DNA of 64,000 nucleotides, from assembly GCF_900112695.1 (NCBI RefSeq), contig NZ_FOMT01000001.1, forward strand, positions 1,240,001 through 1,304,000, in the 5' to 3' direction. The translations under genes were made by a program, and so were the position numbers. The notes under the pieces are model-generated. The model had not been told where the DNA came from and searched no databases. It was given only the letters and a program-made list of their open reading frames with translations. Numbering within the stretch: position 1 is the first letter of the stretch; each line of letters opens with the position of its first letter. This document shows, piece by piece, positions 1-8,632 of the stretch. Source of the DNA: Paenibacillus catalpae. Its GTDB lineage: Bacteria; Bacillota; Bacilli; Paenibacillales; Paenibacillaceae.

Positions 1-585
1 CACCGTGCGGTCGTCTCCGACATACGCATAGCCCCATATTTTTGTAATCAGTTGTTCTCGCGTAATGACGATTCCTTGATTTTCCATAAGATACGTGAGG
101 ATCTCGAATTCGGTATGCGTAAAATTCACTCTTGCTCCGTTTATCGTAACGGTCCGAGATGGGAAATGGACCTTAATGTCATCTATGATTAAGGAGTCCT
201 TAGGTTGCGCCGGCTTGCTGCTCTTGCTGCGGCTTTCAAGCAGACGTTTCGCTCTTGCGAGCAGAACAGGCGGGCTATAAGGTTTCGTCACGTAGTCGTC
301 TGCGCCCAGCTCAAATCCAAGCAGAGTATCGTCCTCATCGACGCGGGCCGTTAGCATGATGATTGGGACGTCCGAGGTCTTGCGAATCCGGCGACATACT
401 GACCAACCGTCGAGTTCCGGCAGCATAATGTCCAGCACGATCAGATCCACTTCATGATCTTGAAACAACGCCAGAGCCGTCTTCCCATCCGCCGCCTCCA
501 GCACCCTATAGCCTTCACTTAAGAAGTAGTCCTTACTAATTTCACGTAATATTTCCTCATCTTCCACGATCAAGATTGTTTTCAT
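1..585 (-). CDS. OmpR/PhoB-family response regulator (3' end outside window)
   Basis: DNA-binding response regulator that would be phosphorylated by a partner histidine kinase, which is not in the window. The start ATG follows GGGAG at good spacing and reads MKTILIVEDEEIL. The receiver domain shows the acidic pair near residues 8-10, the phospho-acceptor Asp near 52 (VLDIMLP), Thr near 79 (MLTAR) and Lys near 101 (TKPYS). The winged-helix DNA-binding domain begins after about residue 120, and the last residues visible (WGYAYVGDDRTV) are typical of its recognition region. About 195 codons are present and roughly 30 are missing at the left edge. Three 11-bp-spaced repeats lie about 80-107 nt upstream and may be its own binding sites. 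It may control the neighbouring ABC exporter, but this is inference. Confidence 0.93.
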   Translation of the reverse strand, partial: MKTILIVEDEEILREISKDYFLSEGYRVLEAADGKTALALFQDHEVDLIVLDIMLPELDGWSVCRRIRKTSDVPIIMLTARVDEDDTLLGFELGADDYVTKPYSPPVLLARAKRLLESRSKSSKPAQPKDSLIIDDIKVHFPSRTVTINGARVNFTHTEFEILTYLMENQGIVITREQLITKIWGYAYVGDDRTV

Positions 586-664
586 TATGCGGCTCCCGTT
601 TCGCGATGTTCTAGAATCAGTGTGTCCACTTTTCGTTCATTTCTATTTTAAGGAAAGCACATCA

Positions 665-692
665 AGATGATAAACAGATGATGTGAAGATGA
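665..692 (-). promoter_or_regulatory. Three direct repeats (TCATCT) at 11-bp spacing
   Basis: On the minus strand TCATCT occurs three times with exactly five bases between copies, so the period is 11 bp (plus-strand copies AGATGA at 665, 676 and 687). OmpR/PhoB regulators bind head-to-tail repeats of this period. The site lies upstream of the response-regulator start, so autoregulation is the simplest reading. No convincing -10 was assigned. Confidence 0.45.
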
Positions 693-770
693 GATAAAGA
701 TATGAACATCAAGAGTACACGATTATTTATTAAAGGCAATTTCGTTATTGTCGAACCTGTATAAAAAAAT

Positions 771-796
771 AAAAAAGCCGCTGTTTATGCGACTTT
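771..796 (-). terminator. Intrinsic terminator of the SGNH/ABC exporter operon
   Basis: Minus-strand stem AAGTCGC / GCGGCTT (one G-U pair) around an ATAAACA loop, followed by six T. It lies just past the ABC permease stop codon. Confidence 0.8.
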
Positions 797-812
797 CGTT
801 ACCCGAGTAGAT

Positions 813-1805
813 TTAATTCAAGATGTCCTGTTTCGTAAAGACGAAGAACGAAACGATCAGGGAAGTAATCCCCCAACAGGCCAAAATGACAAGCGAGAAG
901 CCAAGCGTCATGCCTGTGATCGGCGGCGAGCCCGCCAAATAATTCGTCAGCTGCAGATTGACGGAGAAGATGAATTTCGCGCTTTGCCAGGAAGATGCCA
1001 TGTTCGATAAGATCGTTCCGGAAATGACGGCCGCCATCATCGCCACGATGCTCGCGGCCGTGCTGCGCACGAGTACGGACACCATCAGCGCGAGCAAGGC
1101 CACCGTCATGGCTGACACCCAGATCAGCCCGGCTTCCATCAACAGATAAAGCCCTTGCGGAATCGCGTGCGCGAAGCCGCTTTCGACCGAAGAACCATGG
1201 ATTACAAATCCTGTAAATACAGGCATTCCCCACCCATTGTAGCCGAATACAGCGCCTGATATAAGATAACAGAGAACGGCGCTCACCACAACGGTCAATG
1301 ACACGTAGAAGCTGAGCGCGACGAGTTTGCTGAACAGGATCTTCCATCGGCGCACGGGCCGCGTCAGCAGCATCTTAATCGTGCCCGACGTGCGTTCGCC
1401 CGATACGAGATCGGAAGCGAGGGCAAGCACGAGAAGCGGGAAGAACAGTGTAACCGCGTTCGATAGGAAGCTTCGGGTGAACGTGACGCCGTCCGGCGAG
1501 TTCGGATTGACGTCGTGATCCAGGTAATACTGGAGCTGCTGTACGGCGATCCGCCGCGAACGCTTCCATTCTTCCGGGATTCTGTCGCTCGAGAGCGTGT
1601 TTTGGTATTCGCTGATTTGCTGCACGAGCTCATTGCGCCAATCCTTGAAATTCTTTTTGTTTGTCTCGTCGATGCGATGTTGTGCGTACGTAAAGATCGG
1701 AATGATAATCATCAGCACGAGCACGATGACGAAAAACCGCTTTTTCTTCCAGATCTTGAGCGTCTCGTTTTGTATGAGCGGGAGAAGTCTATCCAATGCT
1801 TTCAC
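813..1805 (-). CDS. ABC-2 type transporter permease (BcrB/NatB-like)
   Basis: Membrane subunit of an ABC exporter. The 330-residue protein begins with a short cytoplasmic segment and a first hydrophobic helix (residues ~24-40), then a large extracytoplasmic loop, then about five more helices with the SGERTSGTIKMLL stretch typical of ABC-2 permeases of the bacitracin/Na+ exporter type. The likely GTG start overlaps the end of the ATPase gene by 17 nt, which indicates translational coupling. The order SGNH hydrolase, ATPase, permease on one strand points to a single operon. The substrate cannot be told from sequence; antimicrobial peptide, antibiotic or sodium export are the family options. Confidence 0.88.
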   Translation of the reverse strand: MKALDRLLPLIQNETLKIWKKKRFFVIVLVLMIIIPIFTYAQHRIDETNKKNFKDWRNELVQQISEYQNTLSSDRIPEEWKRSRRIAVQQLQYYLDHDVNPNSPDGVTFTRSFLSNAVTLFFPLLVLALASDLVSGERTSGTIKMLLTRPVRRWKILFSKLVALSFYVSLTVVVSAVLCYLISGAVFGYNGWGMPVFTGFVIHGSSVESGFAHAIPQGLYLLMEAGLIWVSAMTVALLALMVSVLVRSTAASIVAMMAAVISGTILSNMASSWQSAKFIFSVNLQLTNYLAGSPPITGMTLGFSLVILACWGITSLIVSFFVFTKQDILN

Positions 1806-2775
1806 CTTCCGTCATCCGTAAAAATAACTGCTCTAGCGTCGGCGCGACGCAGTGCACCGACACGATGCCGATGCCAGCACGAACGGCCTTCTCGACGAGG
1901 CTCGAAATCCGGTCCGGGTTCATCGCTGTGATAACCGCCTCCCTCATCCCTAGCAAGCTCTCGTCTATCTGGTGTTCGTGTTCCGGTACGAGTTCGACGT
2001 CACCATCGCCCGCGAGCAGGCGCCGTCCCGCTTCCGGCTGCTCGAATTGCCAGACGACGTAATTGTCCGCGCCGTGGATCAACTCGTCCACCGTACCGAC
2101 GGCCAGCACCTCGCCGCGGCTGATGATTGCGACGCGGTCACACATTAGCTGGATCTCGCTTAATAGGTGGCTCGAGATGAACAGGCTCATGCCCTGACTT
2201 GCCAGCATGCGGACGAATTCTCGCAGCTCCTTGATGCCTTTCGGATCGAGCCCGTTCGTCGGCTCGTCCAGGATGAGCAGCTTCGGCCGGCCGAGCAGCG
2301 CCTGCGCGATGCCGAGCCGCTGCCGCATGCCGAGCGAATAAGTTTTTACTTTATCGTGGATGCGCGAATCCAGTCCGACGATGGCAGCGACCTCGCGAAT
2401 GCGCGCGTTATCGATGCCGCGCAGCATACGCGCGAAATGCTCGAGGTTTTCCCAGCCGGTCAAGTAGGAGTAGGCTTCGGGATTCTCGACGATGCAGCCG
2501 ACGTGGCGCAGCGCGGCTTCGGGATGGCGTCCGATGTCTTCGCCGCAGATTAGAATCTCGCCCGAAGTCGGCTTGATCAGATTGACGAGCATGCGGATCG
2601 TTGTTGTTTTTCCGGCGCCGTTCGGTCCGAGAAACCCAAAGATTTCGCCGGAGCGGACCTCGAACGAGACGTCCTTGATGATCGGCTTGCCGCCAATTTG
2701 TTTCTTGACGCTGCTGACGGACAGCACGACGTCCTGTTGGGCCGACTGCCTGGCCTCCTGGCTCGCGTATTGCAT
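1789..2775 (-). CDS. ABC transporter ATP-binding protein (BcrA-like)
   Basis: ATPase partner of the following permease. It carries Walker A (GPNGAGKTTT, near residue 53), a signature motif of the SLGMRQRLGIAQ form usual in this DRA-type exporter family, Walker B (LLILDEPTNGLDP) and the switch His (ISSHLL). The C-terminal ~100 residues form the accessory domain seen in drug and bacitracin exporters. The ATG lies seven bases after AGGAGAG. It is separated by 12 nt from the upstream SGNH hydrolase stop and overlaps the permease start. Bacitracin-type resistance systems are the closest functional analogy, but the substrate is unproven. Confidence 0.92.
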   Translation of the reverse strand: MQYASQEARQSAQQDVVLSVSSVKKQIGGKPIIKDVSFEVRSGEIFGFLGPNGAGKTTTIRMLVNLIKPTSGEILICGEDIGRHPEAALRHVGCIVENPEAYSYLTGWENLEHFARMLRGIDNARIREVAAIVGLDSRIHDKVKTYSLGMRQRLGIAQALLGRPKLLILDEPTNGLDPKGIKELREFVRMLASQGMSLFISSHLLSEIQLMCDRVAIISRGEVLAVGTVDELIHGADNYVVWQFEQPEAGRRLLAGDGDVELVPEHEHQIDESLLGMREAVITAMNPDRISSLVEKAVRAGIGIVSVHCVAPTLEQLFLRMTEGESIG

Positions 2776-2787
2776 GCGCGTTCTCTC

Positions 2788-3615
2788 CTATTCCAATGAC
2801 TGCACGATCCGGGCGGCGATTTGCGCGTACCCGTCGTGGTTGGGATGAAAATGGTCCGACGACAGGTACCGGCCGATCGCATTCTCGAACAGATCGAATG
2901 TTGGGACCATCGTCATGTTGGGGTATTGGTGAAGCAGAGCGTACGCCTGTTCGTTCCACTGCTGGATCTGGAGCGAGCCGCCCCGATATTCCGGGATATC
3001 ATAGAACGGATTGTACAAGCCGACGTACACGACCTGCGCATTGGGATTGATCGCATGCAGCCGCTTCACCACCTGCGCCAGCCGGTTCAAGCCCTGCGGC
3101 AACCCGGACTTCAGCTTATCCAGCTTCAATCCGTCCGCCGCCTTGCCCGGACTCGTGCCCGAGGCGATCTGGAACAGATCATTCCCGCCGATGGTGAAGA
3201 CGATTATGTTGGACTGCTTGAGTGCGAAGCTGTAGCCCTTATCGGATTCCAGCAGCTTCTGCAGCCGATCGGCCTTCAAGCCGTTGACGGCCAAATTGTT
3301 ATTGAGCCGGACGGATGTGTCCGGATATTTTTGCTTTAGCAGAGCGACGACCTGCTTGACGTAACCTTCGCCCGACGCGTCTCCGGTTCCTTTCGTCAGC
3401 GAGTCGCCGATGGCTGTGATTTCGATGTTCTTGCCCTCGCTCAGCTTGCCTCCAGCCGGGAGCGCCGGAACGTTTGCTCTCCCTGCGAACGACTCGCCCC
3501 TCGGATAAAGCAAATCCTTGACGGCGAATCCAAAGCCCGCGACCAGCAGCAGGGTTGACAAAACGGCGGAAATGCTGATGATTTTCCATAAGTTTCCGGA
3601 GGATAACGATCTCAT
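2788..3615 (-). CDS. Membrane-anchored SGNH/GDSL-type lipase or esterase
   Basis: Likely extracytoplasmic acyl- or acetyl-hydrolase. The chosen ATG (MRSLSSGN) lies nine bases after GAGGAGAG; an upstream in-frame start has no such site. One N-terminal membrane anchor (residues ~10-30) is followed by the SGNH fold: block I ITAIGDSLTKG with the nucleophile Ser, block III IGGNDLF with the Asn, and block V SSDHFHPNHDGY with the catalytic Asp and His. The length of ~275 residues suits the YpmR/TesA-like family. As first gene of the operon it may modify an envelope component, with the downstream ABC exporter acting on the same process; that link is inferred. Confidence 0.88.
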   Translation of the reverse strand: MRSLSSGNLWKIISISAVLSTLLLVAGFGFAVKDLLYPRGESFAGRANVPALPAGGKLSEGKNIEITAIGDSLTKGTGDASGEGYVKQVVALLKQKYPDTSVRLNNNLAVNGLKADRLQKLLESDKGYSFALKQSNIIVFTIGGNDLFQIASGTSPGKAADGLKLDKLKSGLPQGLNRLAQVVKRLHAINPNAQVVYVGLYNPFYDIPEYRGGSLQIQQWNEQAYALLHQYPNMTMVPTFDLFENAIGRYLSSDHFHPNHDGYAQIAARIVQSLE

Positions 3616-3710
3616 CTGGGTGGTCTCTCCTCGATTGTTTGAAAGCAATGACTTTCACAAATGCTTAGTCTTCTTAAAGTAAAGCTTTCTAATTTAATTT
3701 GAAAATTATA

Positions 3711-3730
3711 CCCATTTCTAGGAAATGGGG
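3711..3730 (-). promoter_or_regulatory. Operator-like palindrome next to a TATAAT box
   Basis: The arms CCCATTTC / GAAATGGG are separated by three bases. On the minus strand the palindrome is followed immediately by TATAAT, about 90 nt upstream of the SGNH hydrolase start. A repressor bound here would cover the promoter spacer. The -35 element is weak, and a role as a hairpin without T-tail is the alternative. Confidence 0.35.
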
Positions 3731-3810
3731 TATTAACTTTGTGAAGCCCAATCTGAAGACCAAACATTGAGTTAATTAATGATCAGAAACTGGTTTGATT
3801 ATTTTTTCTT

Positions 3811-5046
3811 CTACTTGGCACTGATGCGCCCCTTGCTGTCAATCGAAGCGCCGATTGAGATATCGGAAATACGATTCAGAAGCGTAGTTGCCTCGGCACC
3901 CTTGAGCGGCACAGGCTGTGAATTATTCGCTCGCATTGGGTGCAGCTGCAGATCACATGCGCCTTCTGGCGTGCAGGTGGCATCCAACACGCCGGTGTCC
4001 CTTGTTTTCTTCGTAGCGGTTGTATTAAAAATAAAATTGCCAAGGCTATACGCGATCCACTTGCCTTTATAAGACTCAAAGCCCTGCAGCACATGCGGAT
4101 GTGAACCAATGACGAGATCGGCGCCGGCGTCGATATAGGCACGAGCCAGTACTTTTTGATGATCAACCGGCCAGTCCACCCTCTCTCTGCCCCAATGCAC
4201 CATGACAACGACAAGATCAGCCTTTTCCTGAGCATCCCTAATCGCTTGTACCGCCTGTTTTTCGTCGTATGACTCTGCGACGCCGATGCGGTTCGGATCG
4301 GCCTTCCACTCCATAACCGGCAGCACGCGACTAAAGCCGAAATAGGCGACCTTGATCCCTTTTGCTTCCAGGATAACCGGCTTGAAGGCTTCCACGTCAT
4401 TGCGGCCACCACCTGTATGCGGAATACCGGCTTTATCGAGATTATGCATGGTATCCAGCAATCCCTGCTTTCCGTGATCCTGGGTATGGTTATTGGCGAG
4501 TGATACCACGTCGAACCCTGCCGCCTTGAGCGACGGAAGCGAAACGGGATCTCCCTTGAAGACGAACTGTTTGTCAGGAGCCGGGTCGTTAACGCGGGTT
4601 ATCGGATTCTCCAGATTGGCGGCGGTGAGGTCTGAGGCTTTCAGATACGGCTTAGCTTTTTTGTAAGGGTAATCGTAGCCATTCTTGTTCATAATGGCGT
4701 CCACCTTGGAGGCAAGCAAAATGTCGCCGACAAAAGACAGCTTCACCGGACCGGCTGCAGGCATTTCAGAAGGTCCGTTCTCTTCGTTGTTTTGCGGGGA
4801 AGTCAAATCTTCATGTTCTTCAGGTACCCCGCCGTCCGGTTTGACAATACTGCTATCGCCGCCTTGCTGCTGAATGCTGTCCGGTGGAACGGCATTCTCG
4901 TCACCCCAGTTCAACGTGTATACGGCAATGATGATGGTGATCAGCACCAGAAGCGTGCTGTTTACTAGGATCAGCCGTGCAATCTTTCTCTTCCTTCTTC
5001 TTTTGTTCTGGTTGCGGTTGTGGAAATTCGATCGGTACATGCTCAT
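3811..5046 (-). CDS. CapA-family (poly-gamma-glutamate synthesis) metallophosphatase-like protein
   Basis: Membrane-anchored surface protein of the CapA/PgsA family. A short basic cytoplasmic tail and one transmembrane helix (residues ~25-45) precede a low-complexity linker and the CapA domain from about residue 100. Family motifs are visible: FVGDILLA, AANLENPIT, SLANNHTQDHGKQG, VHWGRE and GSHPHVLQG, whose Asp, Asn and His residues resemble a calcineurin-like metal site. The ATG follows AAAGGAG. The gene stands alone, with no pgsB or pgsC next to it, so a role in poly-gamma-glutamate synthesis is only a family label. Lone CapA paralogues are common in Bacillales. Confidence 0.88.
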   Translation of the reverse strand: MSMYRSNFHNRNQNKRRRKRKIARLILVNSTLLVLITIIIAVYTLNWGDENAVPPDSIQQQGGDSSIVKPDGGVPEEHEDLTSPQNNEENGPSEMPAAGPVKLSFVGDILLASKVDAIMNKNGYDYPYKKAKPYLKASDLTAANLENPITRVNDPAPDKQFVFKGDPVSLPSLKAAGFDVVSLANNHTQDHGKQGLLDTMHNLDKAGIPHTGGGRNDVEAFKPVILEAKGIKVAYFGFSRVLPVMEWKADPNRIGVAESYDEKQAVQAIRDAQEKADLVVVMVHWGRERVDWPVDHQKVLARAYIDAGADLVIGSHPHVLQGFESYKGKWIAYSLGNFIFNTTATKKTRDTGVLDATCTPEGACDLQLHPMRANNSQPVPLKGAEATTLLNRISDISIGASIDSKGRISAK

Positions 5047-5368
5047 GATGAAGGTAACTCCTTTTTTTAGATCTTCCGTGAACTAAAGTATGGGAGCACT
5101 GATTGTCCAAAGTATCTCTGTTGTGTATCGAACTTGTAAACTTTTCGATCCTGTATCATAGAGTCCGAAAGTAACGATTCCGTCTTTACATTAACAAGGT
5201 GTTAAACAATCTGGACAAAAATAAAGACTGTCGAGACTTTCTCGACAGTCTGAACATTCTTAATATGTTCTTCTATTTGAATACTAATTAATATGATTTC
5301 TCGAATAGTTGTTCTGAAACTTCCATTGTACTTATCTCACGTATGCAGCTTGACTCGACAGGACAACA
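5047..5368. other. Intergenic region between capA-like and DUF1349 genes
   Basis: About 320 nt. It holds the upstream region of the CapA-like gene and the terminator of the DUF1349 gene; nothing else recognised. Confidence 0.6.
5226..5250 (-). terminator. Intrinsic terminator after DUF1349 gene
   Basis: Perfect 10-bp stem GACTGTCGAG / CTCGACAGTC with a 5-nt loop. On the minus strand a T-rich tract (CTTTATTTTTG) follows. Confidence 0.8.
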
Positions 5369-5959
5369 TTATTTGCCCATACGAATATTCTTGACTGTTT
5401 TTCTTTCAATAATCAGATTTTCATAGATTCTCTTGCCACCGTTTCCTAGCGGAGCCTGTGCCAATAAACCCACTTTGACAGAAGTCTCATCTACAGGCAA
5501 GGTGAAATATCTCATCATATAATAGTTTTCTCCATCCGTAGAATAGTGGAAAGCAAATGAATTCCCACTTCTGCAAATTTGGAGCCATACCGTATTGTCA
5601 TCAATATTGCAGCCGTTTGCATCATCCGATTCTTCCTTCGTAACAACACTAACTACTGCATGAGTATCAAAATCAGTTAATTCAAAACAAGCCTTTGCCC
5701 AATGGGTCATATCCTTCATTACCATGATGGAAGCGGAATCGTATGTATCTTTAAAATCATGCGATACTTTCACTCGCATAACAAAATCCCCGGATACCTG
5801 CGTATAGTAAAAAGGTGCATTACACAGTGTTTTCGGTGTAATTCCTTCTTCTGAATCTGCTCCGTGGTTACAGAAAAAGTCGCTTTTCTCTGTTGCATAT
5901 ATTTCTATTCTACCATCTGTTTCAGTAATTTCGCTTTCATTAATCCATTTAAAATCCAT
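5369..5959 (-). CDS. DUF1349 concanavalin-A-like protein
   Basis: 196-residue cytoplasmic-looking protein matching the DUF1349 family (beta-sandwich, lectin/glucanase-like fold), which also includes proteins once labelled regulators of enolase. Visible hallmarks are the WINES N-terminus, the FFxNHG and DFVMRVKV segments, a central ASIMV block, WLQICRSGNSF and the C-terminal VGLLAQAP stretch. The start was moved to the internal ATG (MDFKW), which lies seven bases after AAGGAGG; the upstream ATG has no site. No signal peptide. It is monocistronic with its own terminator. The molecular function is unknown; carbohydrate binding is the structural guess. Confidence 0.85.
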   Translation of the reverse strand: MDFKWINESEITETDGRIEIYATEKSDFFCNHGADSEEGITPKTLCNAPFYYTQVSGDFVMRVKVSHDFKDTYDSASIMVMKDMTHWAKACFELTDFDTHAVVSVVTKEESDDANGCNIDDNTVWLQICRSGNSFAFHYSTDGENYYMMRYFTLPVDETSVKVGLLAQAPLGNGGKRIYENLIIERKTVKNIRMGK

Positions 5960-6044
5960 TGTTCTACCTCCTTGAAATAAATTCATTTGTTAGATTCCCC
6001 CAAAGGATTATACCATATATTGTAACTATTATCCGACAGTTTGC

Positions 6045-6080
6045 ATAAAACAAAACCATCGTTATTACTAACGATGGTTT
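6045..6080 (-). terminator. Intrinsic terminator after nucleotidyltransferase
   Basis: 12-bp stem AAACCATCGTTA / TAACGATGGTTT with a 4-nt loop, followed on the minus strand by TTGTTTTATG. Confidence 0.75.
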
Positions 6081-6116
6081 ATACTCAACATTATTCTCTT
6101 TTGATGGACGCTAGTT

Positions 6117-6860
6117 CTAGAGTTTCAGCTGACCGAATTCATCTCCAAATAATATATCTTTCGCAAGTTCATTCGCCTGGCTTAAAGAAGCAAACGTCCC
6201 TGCGTCCGTCCACCAGCCTTGAAGCACATCAAATGTTAACTCGTTCATGCGTATATAAGCGTTATTGACGTCCGTAATTTCCAACTCTCCCCGGCCAGAA
6301 GGTTCCAATGTGCGAATAACGTCGAATACCTTGCTGTCGTACATATAGATGCCAGTTACTGCATAACGACTCTTTGGAGAACGTGGCTTTTCCTCAATGG
6401 ATAGGATTTTATCACCTACGAGTTCAGGCACCCCGTACCGTTGGAGGTCACTGACTTCTTGGATCAGGATCTTGGCTCCGCTCCCTTTCGAGCGAAAGCT
6501 ATTGACATAATGCGCGATATTTTCCTCGAACACGTTGTCTCCTAGAATGACCACCATCTGGTCACCGTTGACGAACGTTTGCGCCAGACCGAGTGCTTGC
6601 GCGATTCCGCCTGCTTCATCTTGTATTTTATAGGTAAGCGACACACCGAAATCCCCACCGCTGCCCAGCAGGCTAACGACATCGCCCATATGGTCTTTTC
6701 CTGTGACGACAAGAATTTCTTGTATGTCCGCTTCCTTCAGCTTGACGATGGAATGGAAGATCATCGGATATTTGCCAACCGGCAGTAAGTGTTTGTTCGT
6801 TACTTTCGTAAGAGGATATAAGCGAGATCCCGTGCCCCCCGCTAAAATTATACCTTTCAT
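6117..6860 (-). CDS. Sugar-1-phosphate nucleotidyltransferase (RmlA/SpsI-like)
   Basis: Activates a sugar phosphate to an NDP-sugar, probably dTDP-glucose. The nucleotide-binding motif GGTGSRLYPLT with KxxLPVGKxP follows the start, and ILGDN (metal Asp), GVPE, EEKP and TGIYMYD are present in family order. At ~247 residues it is the short form (like B. subtilis SpsI) rather than the ~290-residue tetrameric RmlA with the allosteric C-terminus. The ATG at MKGII lies eight bases after GAGG. It follows a glycosyltransferase gene by 21 nt, so the pair probably makes and uses one NDP-sugar. No rmlB, rmlC or rmlD is nearby. Confidence 0.9.
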   Translation of the reverse strand: MKGIILAGGTGSRLYPLTKVTNKHLLPVGKYPMIFHSIVKLKEADIQEILVVTGKDHMGDVVSLLGSGGDFGVSLTYKIQDEAGGIAQALGLAQTFVNGDQMVVILGDNVFEENIAHYVNSFRSKGSGAKILIQEVSDLQRYGVPELVGDKILSIEEKPRSPKSRYAVTGIYMYDSKVFDVIRTLEPSGRGELEITDVNNAYIRMNELTFDVLQGWWTDAGTFASLSQANELAKDILFGDEFGQLKL

Positions 6861-6881
6861 GATGTCCACCTCAATTAATAA

Positions 6882-8177
6882 TCACAAAGACGGTTCAATC
6901 AGCTGTTCCAATAAGCTAGCTGCGTTGACCGGTCCGTCATAATTGGCGAACTCCGCCTCGAGTTCTTGCGCGCGCGCTCGGTATTTACCGTTCGAAAGTA
7001 TTTCCTGAACCGCCTGATGGACCTGTTCGGCTGACGGGTTACCGGTGTGCAGGTTAATTCCTACGCCAGACCAGGATACACGTTGGCCAATCTCAGGCTT
7101 ATCTTCCGTATCGCCAGCCACGACCAACGGTATGCCATGAGAAAGTGCATATTGTACGCCACCATATCCACCGTTAGTGACCATAATATCAACCTTCGGA
7201 AGGAATTGATCGTATGGCAAAAACTCGGCAACCCGCACATTGGCTGGAAGATCTATAGAAAGGGCGGATTGTATTCGTCCGCCTAACGAAGCTACGACAA
7301 GCACATCCTCTTCGGCAAGGGCTTGAATCGTAGGTACGACTAACCGATTAAAATCACCGATGTCAATGGTTCCTTGCGTGACGTGGATGACTGGGCGATC
7401 GCCGTCCAGCTCCTCCCACCAGTCGGGAAGCTTCTGAGTGCTTGAACTCGCGTTTTTGGACAACATTGGTCCAACAAAACGAACGCTTTTCGGCAAATCG
7501 GAACGCGGGTATTCAAAAGATGGAACCGTAAATTGAAGGTAAAGATCGCTTAGCTTGGTCGGCGCATCCATAATGTAGCCATCAATTTGAGTCAGGCCGT
7601 GATCGGCTAGCAGCTTGTTAAAATAATCCCGTAAATCGGCAAACATGACGTTTTGGATTTGATTGTTCAATTCGATATTTCGGGCGCGTTCATCCACGCC
7701 CGGAGTGACGGGAATCCCAGGGCCGAACGGTGGAGTATCCACGCTAGACACTGTCAATCCGGTAAAACCGGTAACAGCATATTTTAAGCCTTTATGTTCA
7801 CCGGATTCGATCATCGGTAAAATGAAAAAACATGAAGGATCACAAACAATGACCTCTGCGGGAAACGTCTCCAGAATACGCGATACTTCCTCGAAATAAA
7901 CGGGAGTCGGCGCCATGAATATATTTTTCAAGTCGAATTTGAGTTTGTCCAAGGCTTCATGATTACGGCGCTCGGGAAATTCCTCTTCTAGCTTTCGATC
8001 ATCGTAATCGAATCCCATCACTGCGTGCCTTGCCCCGACGGCTTCGACGGTTTCCTTAAACCGTTTGCCCGTGTACCACACAACTTCGTGGCCTCGTTCC
8101 ACTAGCTTTTTGACAAGCAGCAAATTCGCGCTCACATGGCCGTGAATCGGCGTGTTGCTAAATAAAAATCGAGCCAT
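6882..8177 (-). CDS. MGT-family (GT1) glycosyltransferase
   Basis: Cytoplasmic GT-B glycosyltransferase of the macrolide/UDP-glucuronosyltransferase family. The N-terminal acceptor domain starts SNTPIHGHVSANL, which holds the catalytic His of the family, and the C-terminal donor domain has VTQGTIDIGD, the VAEFLPYDQFLPKVD segment and the TNGGYGGVQYALSHGIPLV signature (the usual HGG written as NGG). Length (431) is normal. It lies 21 nt upstream of the nucleotidyltransferase on the same strand and is probably co-transcribed. The acceptor is unknown: a small hydrophobic natural product or xenobiotic is typical for this family. Confidence 0.9.
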   Translation of the reverse strand: MARFLFSNTPIHGHVSANLLLVKKLVERGHEVVWYTGKRFKETVEAVGARHAVMGFDYDDRKLEEEFPERRNHEALDKLKFDLKNIFMAPTPVYFEEVSRILETFPAEVIVCDPSCFFILPMIESGEHKGLKYAVTGFTGLTVSSVDTPPFGPGIPVTPGVDERARNIELNNQIQNVMFADLRDYFNKLLADHGLTQIDGYIMDAPTKLSDLYLQFTVPSFEYPRSDLPKSVRFVGPMLSKNASSSTQKLPDWWEELDGDRPVIHVTQGTIDIGDFNRLVVPTIQALAEEDVLVVASLGGRIQSALSIDLPANVRVAEFLPYDQFLPKVDIMVTNGGYGGVQYALSHGIPLVVAGDTEDKPEIGQRVSWSGVGINLHTGNPSAEQVHQAVQEILSNGKYRARAQELEAEFANYDGPVNAASLLEQLIEPSL

Positions 8178-8632
8178 TTTTCATCAAACCTCCCAATCGA
8201 TTCTAAGTTGTAATTTTGATAGAAAACAGTCCCTAAATCTGACGGTATAACTCATCTTAGATTAAGAAATGGAGACACCTTCTATTCGCTTTTTTATGCT
8301 ATAGACGCAAACGTATTGTGTCAAATCACAATCTTTTTAATATTACAAATATTGCGTTTTCTATTTAATTCCGTGTCGTCACTTCCCGGCACGATTTTCT
8401 AGTGTTCTCCTGACTTTCATGTACTTCGAACTTAAATTTTCAGTGAAATAATAAGATTGAGTAAAGGTTGGAAGGGGAATGAAATCGAGCATAAAAAACG
8501 GTATTTTTGGAAAACGAATACCCCGTTCGCAACTCAAAGCGAAATATCGATCTAATTTGCCGAGTATCCCCTCTTAATTACCTCACTGTGCGAATGCTCT
8601 ACTGGAATCGAATATTTGGAGAGTGAGAGAAC
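8178..8632. other. Divergent intergenic region with a possible small ORF
   Basis: 455 nt, AT-rich, separating two divergent glycosyltransferase genes. It holds a 15-bp palindrome AATATT-ACA-AATATT (8339-8353) and one small ORF with a good ribosome binding site, listed separately. No promoter could be assigned with confidence. Confidence 0.5.
8479..8577 (+). CDS. Possible 32-residue basic small protein or leader peptide
   Basis: ATG preceded by GGAAGGGGA and followed by 32 sense codons and TAA. The product is rich in Lys, Arg and Ser (MKSSIKNGIFGKRIPRSQ at the start) with no hydrophobic helix. It ends 55 nt before the GT2 synthase start on the same strand, so it could be a leader peptide, a small regulator or chance. 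I do not recognise it. Confidence 0.3.
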   Translation: MKSSIKNGIFGKRIPRSQLKAKYRSNLPSIPS

